In this document: positions 32,901 to 40,259 of the stretch, one piece after another
Numbering within the stretch: the stretch's first letter is position 1
Layout of the letters: the number at the start of each line of letters is the position of its first letter
NCBI GenBank assembly: GCA_030062745.1
Contig: CP099846.1
Span: 8,615,432-8,679,431 of the forward strand
Source of the DNA: Capitulum mitella
Lineage: Eukaryota; Arthropoda; Thecostraca; Pollicipedomorpha; Pollicipedidae
Reading direction: 5' to 3'
Length of the DNA stretch: 64,000 bases
The notes under the pieces: model-generated
What the model was told of the DNA's origin: nothing
Databases searched by the model: none
Seen by the model: only the letters and a program-made list of their open reading frames with translations
Translations under genes and position numbers: made by a program

Positions 32901-33602
32901 GTGTCCGCGGCTCGGCGGGGACGGCCTCGCGCTGCTGGGCCAGTTTCTGCTGTACCAGGTGGCCGAGCGCATCTCGGCCGCCGACGCCATGCGGCACCCC
33001 TACTTCGGCTCGCTGGGCCCGAGTGTGCACTCACTACCCGACGGTGAGTGGCCAGTCGGGCGCGCCTCGCGACCACCGGCCGGCAAAACTCGACGCCCTG
33101 TGGTCTGGTCTTGAGGGGTCATCACTGCAGCATGAGTGGGGATATTTTCACGGGTTTTGCTACGACAAAGCTAGCCGTACTTGTTGTTCAGTTTTCAGTA
33201 CTTGTTGTTCACTTTTGCGTCGTTTATCTGCCGCGCTACTGGGCAGCAGTGCGCTCGATCGGCATTCGCTGTGAAATGTGTACCAGACTGCCTTAGTGCC
33301 GGCGGTTATGTGAAATTTCTTCTGATCACTCGTTAAGTAGTCCTGGGTGACACGCCGCCACGACGCAATCACCAAGAGCTTTAATCTGCTGTCATCCTCC
33401 CGTTTGAGGCCCCGCGGGTTCGCCTGACCGCGGCAGTCGTCATGCCTGCTCCTCGGTGGCCGCTGCTGACGCTGTTGCCTGTGTTTCAGATGTTTCAATA
33501 TTCTCAGTGCCGGGCATCAGTTTGACCCGGGACCAGAGCCGGAGCGGCTCCGTTCAGCCACTGCCCGGCTCCAGGCAGCGGCGGCAGACCCTGATGCTGT
33601 GA
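3523..33602 (+). CDS. PCTAIRE-class cyclin-dependent kinase (CDK16/17/18 orthologue), whole gene
   Basis: Spliced gene for a CMGC serine/threonine kinase of the PCTAIRE group, which in other animals is activated by cyclin Y-type cyclins at membranes and acts in neurite, vesicle and spermatogenesis processes. Exons: 3523-3637, 4036-4122 (or the alternative start 11326-11470), then 26353-26489, 27910-28089, 28820-28973, 30484-30605, 31285-31529, 32706-33043 and 33490-33602. All junctions are GT-AG and keep phase, giving 496 or 477 residues; known members run about 470-525. In 477-residue numbering: glycine loop 153-160, catalytic Lys176, the exact PCTAIRE helix 187-193, HRD 266-268, DFG 286-288. 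Ser134 lies in [10 protein letters not shown], matching the PKA-site region next to the kinase domain of CDK16. The C-terminal tail resembles CDK17. No disabling change is seen. The family call is firm; which vertebrate paralogue is meaningless if the animal has only one gene. Confidence 0.93.
4036..4122 (+). CDS. PCTAIRE kinase exon 2A
   Basis: Exon of 87 bases between an acceptor (gtcaccag) and the donor G|GTGAGC. It enters in phase 1, completing an Arg codon with exon 1A, and leaves in phase 1. It encodes 28 residues including [15 protein letters not shown], a basic and serine-rich stretch like the variable N-terminal region of CDK17. Its polypyrimidine tract is weak, so this exon rests mainly on matching phase at both ends, composition and position. 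It is missing from the isoform that starts at 11,326. Confidence 0.7.
4123..5900. other. Kinase intron, proximal part
   Basis: Noncoding. Holds a short ACACGGAGACA-type repeat (about 4155-4206), a 30-bp duplication (4237-4294), a long near-palindrome (4403-4442) and, at about 5052-5180, a degenerate G-rich element related to the MITE-like copy at 60,144 (shared TGTTAAATTT and CCCCATG blocks). Confidence 0.5.
4403..4442. repeat. Near-perfect palindrome centred on TTTAA
   Basis: GGGAGAGGGGCGTT is followed directly by TAACGCCCTCTCCCC, with GGTG and CACC outside. The arms pair over about 18 bases with two mismatches and no real loop. Confidence 0.7.
5905..6130 (-). mobile_element. tRNA-derived SINE, copy 1
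   Basis: Read on the minus strand it starts GATCGGCAGCTCAGTTGGTG (A-box like), then GACGGGTTCGTG (B-box like), then a body ending CAGCCGTTACCTGAAAT. The head is shared with copy 2 at 53,417 and the tail with copy 3 at 56,160, which defines the family. The B box is decayed, so this is a dead copy. Confidence 0.75.
6224..7361. mobile_element. Non-autonomous piggyBac-like element
   Basis: 1,138 bp bounded by inverted CCCTATTCCCGG ends and flanked on both sides by TTAA (6220-6223 and 7362-7365), the fixed target duplication of piggyBac elements. G-rich/C-rich modules around GAATCCGCCCCCC lie just inside both ends (6236-6266, 7293-7325). There is no transposase-like reading frame. The interior has clusters of AGGTCA half-sites (6541-6570, 6789-6812). 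Confidence 0.85.
7366..11000. other. Kinase intron or 5' region, no gene seen
   Basis: Noncoding by eye. No conserved protein was recognised in either strand and no transposon ends could be paired. AGGTCA- and TGACCT-type motifs are frequent at 7,620-7,900 and 8,040-8,060. Confidence 0.4.
10980..11325 (+). promoter_or_regulatory. CpG island promoter upstream of kinase exon 1B
   Basis: Very GC- and CpG-rich sequence immediately upstream of the ATG at 11326, with a TGACGTCA palindrome at 11167-11174 about 160 bases from the start codon and no TATA box. This is typical of a TATA-less promoter with 5' UTR. Confidence 0.5.
11326..11470 (+). CDS. PCTAIRE kinase alternative first exon 1B
   Basis: ATG at 11326 in a favourable context (tcgccATGG) opens 48 codons plus one base, ending at the strong donor G|GTGAGT. 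The peptide is basic and serine-rich ([16 protein letters not shown], then [10 protein letters not shown]), which fits a PCTAIRE N-terminal extension. It leaves in phase 1, exactly like exon 2A, so it can splice to the exon at 26,353. It sits at the end of a CpG island with a TGACGTCA site at 11,167. No homologue of this peptide was recognised, so its assignment to this gene is inference from phase, strand and position. Confidence 0.65.
11899..11969. repeat. (GA)n microsatellite
   Basis: About 35 uninterrupted GA units, about 430 bases downstream of the donor of kinase exon 1B. GAGA tracts in promoter-proximal DNA can recruit GAGA-type factors in arthropods; that role here is inference. Confidence 0.97.
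12920..13135. repeat. 72-bp tandem repeat
   Basis: About 2.7 copies. Two clear units start AACATTGTTGACCA and end with a GAGTATG block, and a diverged partial copy precedes them. Confidence 0.75.
15830..16290. repeat. About 155-bp satellite, three tandem copies
   Basis: Successive copies carry TGTGACCTG or TGTAACCTG at 15871, 16023 and 16182, each followed by ATGTCGRTTTGT and a block TAAAAACACGT. Each unit starts with repeated AAGGTCA motifs. Confidence 0.9.
16275..16320. repeat. (CATATA)n-like simple repeat
   Basis: Alternating ATACAT units following the third satellite copy. Confidence 0.8.
17259..17361. repeat. Dispersed about 102-bp repeat, copy 1
   Basis: Shares CTGATAGTGGCCATTTGAAG, GGCGTGCCAGC and GGGGAGGCGGCGGGCGCT with 18,915-19,016, in the same orientation. 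On the minus strand both copies read ARLQMATI and SARRLP, but no flanking gene was recognised. Confidence 0.85.
17682..17751. repeat. 35-bp tandem duplication
   Basis: AGGACCCAGTCAGCGCAGAG is repeated at 17682 and 17717 within GC-rich intron. Confidence 0.85.
18915..19016. repeat. Dispersed about 102-bp repeat, copy 2
   Basis: Second copy of the repeat at 17,259, about 1.66 kb downstream and in the same orientation. It keeps an open minus-strand frame, with differences scattered at all codon positions. Confidence 0.85.
19020..21029. other. Kinase intron, no gene seen
   Basis: No conserved protein, RNA gene or paired transposon ends were seen. A full TGACGTCA palindrome occurs at about 20,293. 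Confidence 0.4.
21030..21340 (+). promoter_or_regulatory. CpG island with TATA-like element in kinase intron
   Basis: GC-rich stretch with CACGTG-containing sites (GCACGTGTTT near 21,150 and AGCACGTGGG near 21,255) and a TATA-like CATAAATA at 21273-21280, followed about 30 bases later by GC-rich sequence. It may be another promoter of the kinase gene or of a noncoding RNA. No exon downstream could be supported. Confidence 0.25.
21375..21640. repeat. About 30-bp degenerate minisatellite rich in CRE-like sites
   Basis: Roughly nine diverged units, most starting CCTGATG and containing TGATGACGTGA, TGACGTCG or TGATGTGA. Long minus-strand frames over it are a by-product of the repeat. Confidence 0.75.
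23290..23870. repeat. 39-bp minisatellite in kinase intron
   Basis: About 15 copies of a unit containing CGGCCCCAGCTGAG, GGGGCGGTGCAG and GGGTGAGTTAGAG. Because 39 is a multiple of 3, the minus strand shows an open repeat of [13 protein letters not shown]. This is not taken as a gene, as it has no conserved flank. Confidence 0.93.
23858..24012. repeat. 72-bp tandem duplication next to the 39-bp array
   Basis: Two nearly identical copies sharing GGGCCGCCGGCTGTGT, CGCTGCCGGTGCTGGACG and CCCCCCAGCTGGGCCG, apparently grown out of the 39-bp array. Confidence 0.9.
24032..24118. repeat. (CCG)n tracts
   Basis: Two runs of CCG/CGC triplets (24032-24054 and 24092-24115) within a CpG island. Confidence 0.85.
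24119..26352. other. Kinase intron, distal part
   Basis: CpG-rich up to about 25,390, then AT-rich. A TGACGTCA palindrome occurs at 24,250 and a C-run at 26,267-26,280. No exon was recognised before the acceptor at 26,352. Confidence 0.45.
26353..26489 (+). CDS. PCTAIRE kinase first common exon
   Basis: 137 bases, entering in phase 1 after ctgcccgcag and leaving in phase 0 at AAC|GTGAGT. It encodes [19 protein letters not shown] and following residues, matching the conserved IVHENLKMGSDGESDQASG block of CDK16 and CDK17, then a basic segment ending RRPSVN. Both N-terminal versions join here with a shared Gly codon. Confidence 0.92.
27910..28089 (+). CDS. PCTAIRE kinase exon: pre-kinase segment and start of kinase domain
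   Basis: 180 bases, phase 0 on both sides, between ttgttgcag and GAG|GTGAGC. Encodes [20 protein letters not shown], then [20 protein letters not shown] and the first half of the glycine loop (KLGE). The NKRLSLPAD and SLSEIGFG blocks are signatures of the PCTAIRE family and form the N-terminal region that contacts cyclin Y in CDK16. Confidence 0.96.
28820..28973 (+). CDS. PCTAIRE kinase exon: glycine loop, catalytic lysine, PCTAIRE helix
   Basis: 154 bases, phase 0 to phase 1 (ATCG|GTGAGC). Encodes [31 protein letters not shown] and the following helix. The catalytic Lys (VALK), the PCTAIRE sequence and its Glu are all intact, so this is not a pseudokinase. The PCTAIRE motif gives the family its name. 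Confidence 0.97.
29390..30120. repeat. 13-bp minisatellite with higher-order duplication
   Basis: Fills most of the kinase intron between 28,974 and 30,483. The unit is of the type TCCCACCGCTCCG. A larger block beginning CCCGACACACCGCTCCTTCA recurs about 290 bp later (about 29,471 and 29,760). Long Pro/Ser/His/Arg frames on both strands come from the repeat. Confidence 0.93.
30484..30605 (+). CDS. PCTAIRE kinase exon: hinge and alpha-D
   Basis: 122 bases, entering in phase 1 after ttttttcag and leaving in phase 0 at AAG|GTGATG. Encodes [20 protein letters not shown], then [10 protein letters not shown] and [17 protein letters not shown] is the hinge region. The exon follows an intron filled by a 13-bp repeat array. 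Confidence 0.96.
31285..31529 (+). CDS. PCTAIRE kinase exon: catalytic loop, DFG, T-loop
   Basis: 245 bases, phase 0 to phase 2 (ATGTG|GTGAGC). Contains [28 protein letters not shown], the T-loop [20 protein letters not shown] and the P+1 region. All catalytic residues (HRD Asp, DFG Asp, the Asn of the QN pair) are present, and the T-loop is as in CDK16/17. Confidence 0.97.
31530..32705. other. Kinase intron between DFG and C-lobe exons
   Basis: Noncoding; C-runs at 31,543-31,553 and 31,726-31,738. No repeat family or regulatory element was recognised. Confidence 0.5.
32706..33043 (+). CDS. PCTAIRE kinase exon: C-lobe
   Basis: 338 bases, entering in phase 2 (completing the Trp codon) after ccctgcag and leaving in phase 1 at GACG|GTGAGT. 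Encodes [40 protein letters not shown] and [18 protein letters not shown]: the CMGC insert region and the end of the kinase domain. Confidence 0.97.
33490..33602 (+). CDS. PCTAIRE kinase last coding exon
   Basis: 113 bases after the acceptor tgtgtttcag, completing a split Asp codon and ending at TGA 33600-33602. Encodes [16 protein letters not shown] and a C-terminus RRQTLML, closely matching the SIFSLKEIQLQKD and RRQSMLF tail of CDK17. Confidence 0.95.
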
Positions 33603-34287
33603 GCGCCGCCCGTCCGCGCTATTCCGAACTTGTAGTTACCGCGCCGGCCGCCGGATGGCGGCGCCGTCGCCGGCGCGAGTCTGTCCATTCCTGGCTGCCG
33701 CCCGCTCGCCGCCGCCGGCGGGACGCCCGCGAGCCAGAGCGAGTGGTGGGGTGGCGCACTAGTCTCCAGCATGGACCGGCCGTCTTTCACGACCTCCGGA
33801 TCGAACTGCCTGGGCCGGGCGTCCGTGGTTCAAACGTCCGCGGCCGGGCGGCCGTGACGAGCCACTGCCTCCGTGGTCGAACGCTGGCGGGCGGACGTCG
33901 GCGGGCGAGGCCGCCGCGTCCCGGCGGGTTCGAATCAGACGCCCGTGAGCGGGCGGTGGCGCCGCGGCCGTCCTCCGACTGCGCCGGTCGGCAGGGGCCG
34001 GTCACGGCCGAGCGAAGCCACGTAAACAGAAGAGGAGGGAAATTCGTTGTCAAATCGCGTGGCTGTAAGCTTCCTTTGCGCGTCCATATCTGCGTATATA
34101 CATAACCTTATGATGCGATTCCGAGACGGTGTATGATGGTGATTACAGATATTTTGACGTACCTAGTTATCGTAGCAAATCGAGGTCGGTCTGTACCGCG
34201 GGCCGGCGAAACGGAACGCCGGCCAACGTCCGTCTCTCTCTGCGGCCGCTGCCCTGGGGCCGGAGCCGGAGCCGGGCCTGGTCCGGG

Positions 34288-34324
<37 letters not shown>

Positions 34325-34770
34325 ACGGAGCCGGGCCTGGTCCGGGGCCGGGGCCTGTTCCGGGGCCGTAGCCGTAGCCGGGTCTGGTCCGGGGCCGGGG
34401 CCGGAGCCGGAGCCGCAGCCGGAGCTGGGGCCTGTTCCGGAGCCGGGGCCTGTTCCGGAGCCGGGGCCTGTTCCGGAGTCGGGCCCGGGGCCGGGGCCGG
34501 GGCTGGCGGCGTGCTGCGGGGCTGCGGGTGCAGTGTTTTGTACGGCTGGCGGTGGGCCGCCCCGGCCGCCGCGGCCGACACCGGGCAGCATCTGCCGGCC
34601 GCCGCCCGGCCCTCTCGGTTGTTTAGTTGTGGGAAGTCTATTTTTGCTATATTCGTCCCGGTCCCGTTGGTGTTGTTGTGACGTGCGGTGTTAGGTCCTG
34701 TCTGAGAGTGATCGTTCACATGCGTGGTCCGACCAAAATCGCCAATAAAACTATTTGTATTTGTCCGGAG
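33603..34770 (+). other. Probable 3' UTR and poly(A) region of the PCTAIRE kinase gene
   Basis: No coding sequence is seen after the stop. A canonical AATAAA lies at 34744-34749 and is followed by a T- and GT-rich stretch, as expected for a poly(A) site about 1.16 kb past the stop. The proposed UTR contains a GGAGCC-type hexanucleotide array. The end point is inferred, not shown. Confidence 0.45.
34255..34510. repeat. GGAGCC hexanucleotide-type minisatellite
   Basis: Degenerate array built from GGAGCC and GGGGCC units, with longer modules containing GGGCCTGTTCC repeated four times. Open reading frames through it on both strands (Gly/Ala/Pro/Glu-rich) are products of the 6-bp period, not genes. 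Confidence 0.9.
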
Positions 34771-36547
34771 TGTGCCGGCCTCGTTTAACGCGAATCTGGA
34801 GTGTGTTTCTGGGCCACGGATTACAACTGAGCTGTCGTGAGCCGCCAATTTGCGCCGGCTGTCGCCGCGGAGGATTGTTTCAACCACTGCGACGCAAAGC
34901 CTCGATAACCGCGTACGAGGTGGTCGACGATGTCCTGCCCAACTTCATGACCCGCCCATTTTCGCGTAACGCAGCTGAGCAACTGCATCGAAACAGCTTT
35001 AAAAAGCAGCTGGCTTTGCAAGTGCACCGTCAGCCTGCCGTAGCAGTCGACGGCACTTTACCAGGACCTCGCGCCATGTGTTCTTGGTCAAGACCATGAG
35101 AACCGGGATGCTCAAACAATTCGGAGGAAGGATTTGGCGTCTGATGCGTTGGTAGAGCGGTGCTTCGGTGGTCGTCAGTTTCCATATCCGCTCGTGCTGT
35201 CGGTACCGTCGGAGATAGATTCAACGAGGAGTTGTCAGAGTCCAAGGTTACCCTGGCGATAGCGGAAAATGCGGATTAAAGGTGACGTAATTGAGAATCA
35301 AATATGGAATAATCCATTCTTTCAGAAGATTGCTTTATTTCACACTCATAAATCTTCTGTAGGTATTTTATTATGAATCGCTTCCGATAATGTCGCTGTC
35401 ATTCGCATTTCATTGCTATCGCTGGCCGCTGGGCGACCCTGGGCTCCGTACTTTACTGCGCGACATCCGTCTCCGACTCGTACCGACGGCCGGTAGGTAG
35501 GTGCGATAACTGAGCATGAACCAGTGCTTTTGGCCCCACCAGTCCATTTTAAACGCCGGCGCCGCAAAGCAGCCGCCAGAGCGGACTGAACGACAATGAT
35601 GAACCAGTCGAGTGATTTATTGTTTCACAAGGCGATTTTCAGACCAGACTGACATGTGTCTGCCCTGACTTATGCGAGAGGAGCCATTCGTGCAGTCGGT
35701 TATCCATTTTACGTCGGCATCAGTTTGCCGCATGTCACGCGAATGGACGACTCAGCACAACGATGTCCAGCTTTTTTGGCGGGAGAGTCGGTAAAACCGC
35801 CACCACCGCCACTTTGCACTACCAGAGCCCACTCGGGCATCAGCTGAGTCCTGTCGAGGGTGACAGGTGACAGCTCGTGGCGCGCGCCGGTCCGCCAATC
35901 TGACTGCGAGCGCAGTGACACCAACTGACGGCCATAAATCAGATAGCACTGGCACCCGACCCGTCTGCGAAGCCAAATCCCCCGGGGTTAAAGTTCGATT
36001 AAACGTGCTGGCCACGGGCGCGAGGCAGACGAACTTGATAGACTCCGGATCTGCGTCCCAGTGAGTCGAAAAGCTCGGCAGTCATCGCTCATCCCGATAA
36101 GCTGGCTTTTGGGTAGGTTATCATCGCTGCCACCCGATGACTAGTGATTCGAGTTTTGTTCTGCTTTTCGCCGTTTCCCAGCAGAACTACGACCGCTTGT
36201 TCAAAGGTCCTTGCGTTGCATCTAAACATTACTGATCAGCGCTGCAGTAGCACCAGGGTGATGGGAACGGCAGACATTGGTAAGCTTCCTGAATGAACAA
36301 AACACCTGAACAGTGATCGTACCCAAATATTAGAGGCGTTCAGTACATAGGCAGCCTGATAACGTGTTCCGAGAAAGCCATATGGGAAGACCATGTTTAT
36401 TTCCGGGACATACCCAAACATGGGGGTATTTGTCGAAACACTGAAAATGCTAGCAAATATCAGAAGCTGCATTTTCAGTTGCTCTCGCTCGGCGCGGTGA
36501 AAAATCGCATCGCGTCACAGCCGACTTTGAAGACCAGCTGATTTTTT

Positions 36548-36549
<2 letters not shown>

Positions 36550-36581
<32 letters not shown>
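36550..36581. repeat. (TC)n microsatellite
   Basis: Sixteen TC units. Confidence 0.97.
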
Positions 36582-36585
<4 letters not shown>

Positions 36586-37978
36586 GGTACGGCTGGATCC
36601 GGCGCGGCGTTTACGTCACCTCAGTCCAGACGACCCCGGCTGGTGGCCAAGCCACGACCTCCCACGATTAGACTCCAGACAGTGTTTACGTCGGCTCGCT
36701 CTGGCGACAAAAATGGCGCTGATCGCATGAAAAGACCCCGACACGATGACATCACTTAGAGTCCCACCGCTGGGAGACGTCAGTATATTGCTGAACGCGC
36801 CACGTAACGGTGAACTGCTACATCAGAGATAATGAATGACATGGGCAGCATGAACGTGCCGATGGATGTCAGGATCATTATGTTTGGTGATTCATGGCTG
36901 CACAGCCTAGTAATTGCTTTGACCTCTGTGAGTCGTTGCCGTAACCAACGCAGCCTTGGAACTTGGCCATGCTGAATTCGGACACTGACTAGGCTGGCCT
37001 TGAGTCATGTCCAGCATAACATTTCGTTCAATCTGTGTTCACCAAGCACGTGCCTGGTTCTAAACCGAATCGAATCAACACTGAATCGGTTCGGAAATTT
37101 AGCACGTTTAAAAGAACGGCTGGCAAGCCTTCGAGAAAAGCATTAAAACTCGGTGACCTGTTACGTCTGTGCATTTTTTTCGGGGGGACGGTGAGTCGTA
37201 CGATGCAATAAGGTTGTAAGCCGTCATCTATGCCAAATTTCCCGTTATTAACGCTTGCCGTTCAACGGTAATCTAAGATGAGCCGTGTGGAGGTGACAAC
37301 CACCTCTTTTGTCCAGCGAGTTAAAACATAGCTTGATGATGGATTTACGGGGACGTGTAAAGTGTCAGATAAGGATGCAAATTTAACATGGCAGTGCCTT
37401 CAGGTACTTCCTAACTCTGTATGCTTTTGCTCGTTATACATAAAGCGAATGTATTTTACATATAATCACAAAATGCTGCCATCTGGACGGGTGAGTAAAG
37501 GAGCGGGACTTTGACAAAACTACTGGGGATGCACTCGTCAGTTTGAGCTTAATTCTTACCATGCAACGTCGTAGGTGTCATGTTGGCTTTTCGTGAAGCA
37601 TATTAACAAAGTTATGCTATGCTATTGGCAATTGCACATTTGAAGTTGTGTCTTCGGGAAATATGTACACGCCAGAAGGGCAATGAGACAGTATCGCAGC
37701 TAAATAGTGTGCACTTGCCATTTGACTACGTGAGCAATGCACTTTGGAGCTTTCAGAAAGCCACCTTTTCCTTTCTTCCTGTAGTCAAATATTCAACTCG
37801 CCGTCACTGATTTCCGTTTCGCAACGTCCGATCAATGGCGGTCCACGTGTATGCACGTGCCACTTGTAAGCGCCTGTAAGCGTGAATGAGGAGCCTTGAG
37901 CGTCACACCTGTGCACTGCATGCGATGAAGCTCTCGCTGATCCTTCTGCCGCAGCTTGTAGGGCTGGTAAGCCCGCAG

Positions 37979-38021
37979 CCCGCAGACGACCGCCGCTGGT
38001 AAGGCGGCGGTCGTCTGCGGG
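37979..38021. repeat. Perfect 18-bp inverted repeat, 7-nt loop
   Basis: The left arm CCCGCAGACGACCGCCGC is exactly complementary to the right arm 38004-38021, with loop TGGTAAG. It is not T-rich downstream, so not a terminator-type signal. CTGGTAAG also occurs just upstream at 37,964. Confidence 0.95.
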
Positions 38022-39463
38022 CGCCCGGCCGGCCGGCCGCCGTACAATCCGCCTCCGTCCGCCGGTCCGGGCGACCCAGCCGCACGGGCCGGTCACGTGA
38101 CCGCGATCTGGGCCTCGGCCGGCCCGGCCTGACGGGGAGAAATTCGGCCCAGCTGTCCGGAGCGCGGCCGAGCCTGAGCGATGGGGCCCTCCGGCCAAAG
38201 GGCCGCCGCCGGCCGGGCCGAGTCGGCCGGTTTTTGGTCGTGACCGGCCGGTCCCGGCCGCTGCTCGATCAACAAAAGCGGTGGCAGCCGCCCGTCACGT
38301 GGCCCGTGACGCCGCCGATCGGCGCGGGATGCCGTCGTCACAGGTCTGGAGGTGCGTGCCGACCCCCGATAGAGGTCACGGTAGCGGCCGGCGTGGCTGT
38401 CTGGTACGGTGACGAAATAGGATGATGAGGGCAATACAGCGGGCGGCGCGACGAAACCGGTAACGAAATGCCTGCGGTCGATGTTGTGGGTTTAGTTTTC
38501 CTGGCGCTCTTCAATGATTTTCGCACGGGCGACACCGTCACTGGCGCCGGGTCAGATACTGTATGACATATGTTGCTAACTGAATCAGTTTTTTTTTAGA
38601 AACTTGATGCTTGCGAACAAGTGCCGGTGTGTCACGAATTCCAGATAGTTCCACCTCTCCCGAGGCCTCGGGCCGGCCCCGCCCCCGGGTTTCCCAGTCG
38701 CTCCGCTTGCTGGAACCGTGCAGTGCAACGTCAGCGCACGTTCGTGTTTGTCTCGCGCCGGGCGTGAGAGCTTCTGAGAGGTGCAGGCCGGCGCACAGCG
38801 CGGCCGCCGCCGCTCAGTTACGACATTCCCGTGCCCGGCCCGAGTCAACAGGAAACGGTCGGGTTTTCCGGTCCGCGCCGGCGACCATGTGACGCCGTGA
38901 GCGATGTCGGCTGGCGCCGGACCGCGGCACATGTGCACGCCCAGCGGAGCCGGGATCGGAGCGCTCACGACGGCCGACTGCTGCTCGGAACGAGACAAGT
39001 CAGCGCCTCTCAGCTGAGGCCAGGACGGCGCGCCCTCGGCCGTCCCTCGGCCGCGTCGCTGCGCTGCCGGGATGCGGAGCGCGGAGTGCTGCAGAAGAGC
39101 CGCGATCCCCGCGTCGGCGCCCGGCTGTGTCAGTTGGGGCCTCCCAGGCCCTGTGACGCGTTCGACGCTGCACGGTGTGCGGACTCGGTCAATACAGCGA
39201 TCCTGTTTCCGGGGAACCTGAGCTCTTAACCTGAGCTCCCGGAAGAAGTCGACGTCGGGCTTGTGCATGAACAGTGGTTCTGTCGTCAAGGTCTGTCTGC
39301 CTTCGAACTACATTCAGTGTGGCGATGCTATTTTTGTCGAAGTGCAGTTGCTTATGGCGCATAAATTACTTGCATTCTGTCTTGGGTTTTCGTTTTTCTT
39401 GCGGTTCTTTTTTACAGTCCAGAGTAAGACGGCGCGAACTGAACGTCGACAGTGACGTGTCTG

Positions 39464-39464
<1 letters not shown>

Positions 39465-39516
<52 letters not shown>
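39465..39516. repeat. (TC)n microsatellite
   Basis: About 26 TC units, ending about 160 bases upstream of the CpG island with the CRE at 39,679. Confidence 0.97.
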
Positions 39517-39521
<5 letters not shown>

Positions 39522-39589
39522 TGTGACTTACACCCATACGTGATACCTACACGGCCAGCCCGCACATGCAGTGTGTCATTCCGGTTGCA

Positions 39590-40020
39590 GACCGCCCGGT
39601 AACGAAACGAGAGGGAATTCCCTTCCAAGCCGGCCGCCGGCGCCGGCTCATTCAATGTCGGCCGGCCGCCTGACTTGATGACGTCACCGAGCGTCGCACA
39701 GCGGCGGCGGCGGCGGCGGCTGCGGCGGCCGGGGGATGGGCCGGCCGCTCTCACGTGACCGGCCCGGCGCGGCCAGGCGGCGGCCGGCCGGCCGGCCAGA
39801 GCCAGTCTGCAGTCGGCCGGAGCGGCGGCGCGTGGTGGCAACGGCGCGGGCGGCGGCCAGACGGTGGGGAGACACGAGACACGGGAGGCACGAAAGGCCG
39901 GCCGCGGCAGTGGACAGACCGGGACGCGCCGACCGACTGGCGGCCCGCCACGACCGCCGACAGGTGCCAGCGGCGGCCGAGACCGAGCGCCGAGGAGCCG
40001 CTGCCAGCCGCGGCGAACAG
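39590..40020 (+). promoter_or_regulatory. CpG-rich promoter and probable untranslated first exon
   Basis: Dense CpG segment with a full CRE palindrome TGACGTCA at 39679-39686 and a CGG run, ending at a consensus donor CGAACAG|GTGAGTGAC. Read from its ATG at 39736, an open frame reaches the donor in phase 0 but does not stay in frame with the SUR ATG if joined at 46,460, so it would be 5' UTR (with an upstream ORF). Linking it to the SUR gene is inference; it could begin another transcript. Confidence 0.45.
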
Positions 40021-40065
40021 GTGAGTGACCCGCGACCCGCGCCGGCGCCGTGTCTTCTGCAGCCG

Positions 40066-40240
40066 CGGCACGGCCGGGCTGAGCTGGCGATTGGTGAGCG
40101 AGCACCGCGTCCACTCCAGCCATGGCACGGGCGAACTGAGCTGGTGATTGGTGAGCGAGCACCGCGTCCGCTCCAGCCATGGCACGGGCGAACTGAGCTG
40201 GTGAGTGGTGAGCGAGCACCGCGGACTCCTCAGCCCCGAA
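40066..40240. repeat. 57-bp tandem repeat, three copies
   Basis: GAGCTGG marks units at 40081, 40138 and 40195; each contains GGTGAGCGAGCACCGCG. Period 57 keeps an open 19-residue minus-strand repeat. The array starts 45 bases after the donor at 40,021. Confidence 0.92.
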
Positions 40241-40259
40241 CAGCTGAGGTGAGCAGGTG

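Larger units (their letters stand above)
34771..39589. other. Intergenic region between the kinase and SUR-like genes
   Basis: No conserved coding sequence. Contains a (CT)n tract at 36,550-36,581, a perfect 18-bp hairpin at 37,979-38,021 inside a CpG-rich patch (about 37,970-38,350), and a (CT)n tract at 39,465-39,516. The remaining sequence shows nothing I can name. Confidence 0.45.

Noticed and set aside
33925..33950. B-box like GGGTTCGAATC
   Set aside because: No A box upstream and no cloverleaf in the GC-rich context.
35140..35175. tRNA-like A box (GTTGGTAGAGCGG)
   Set aside because: No B box at the right distance.
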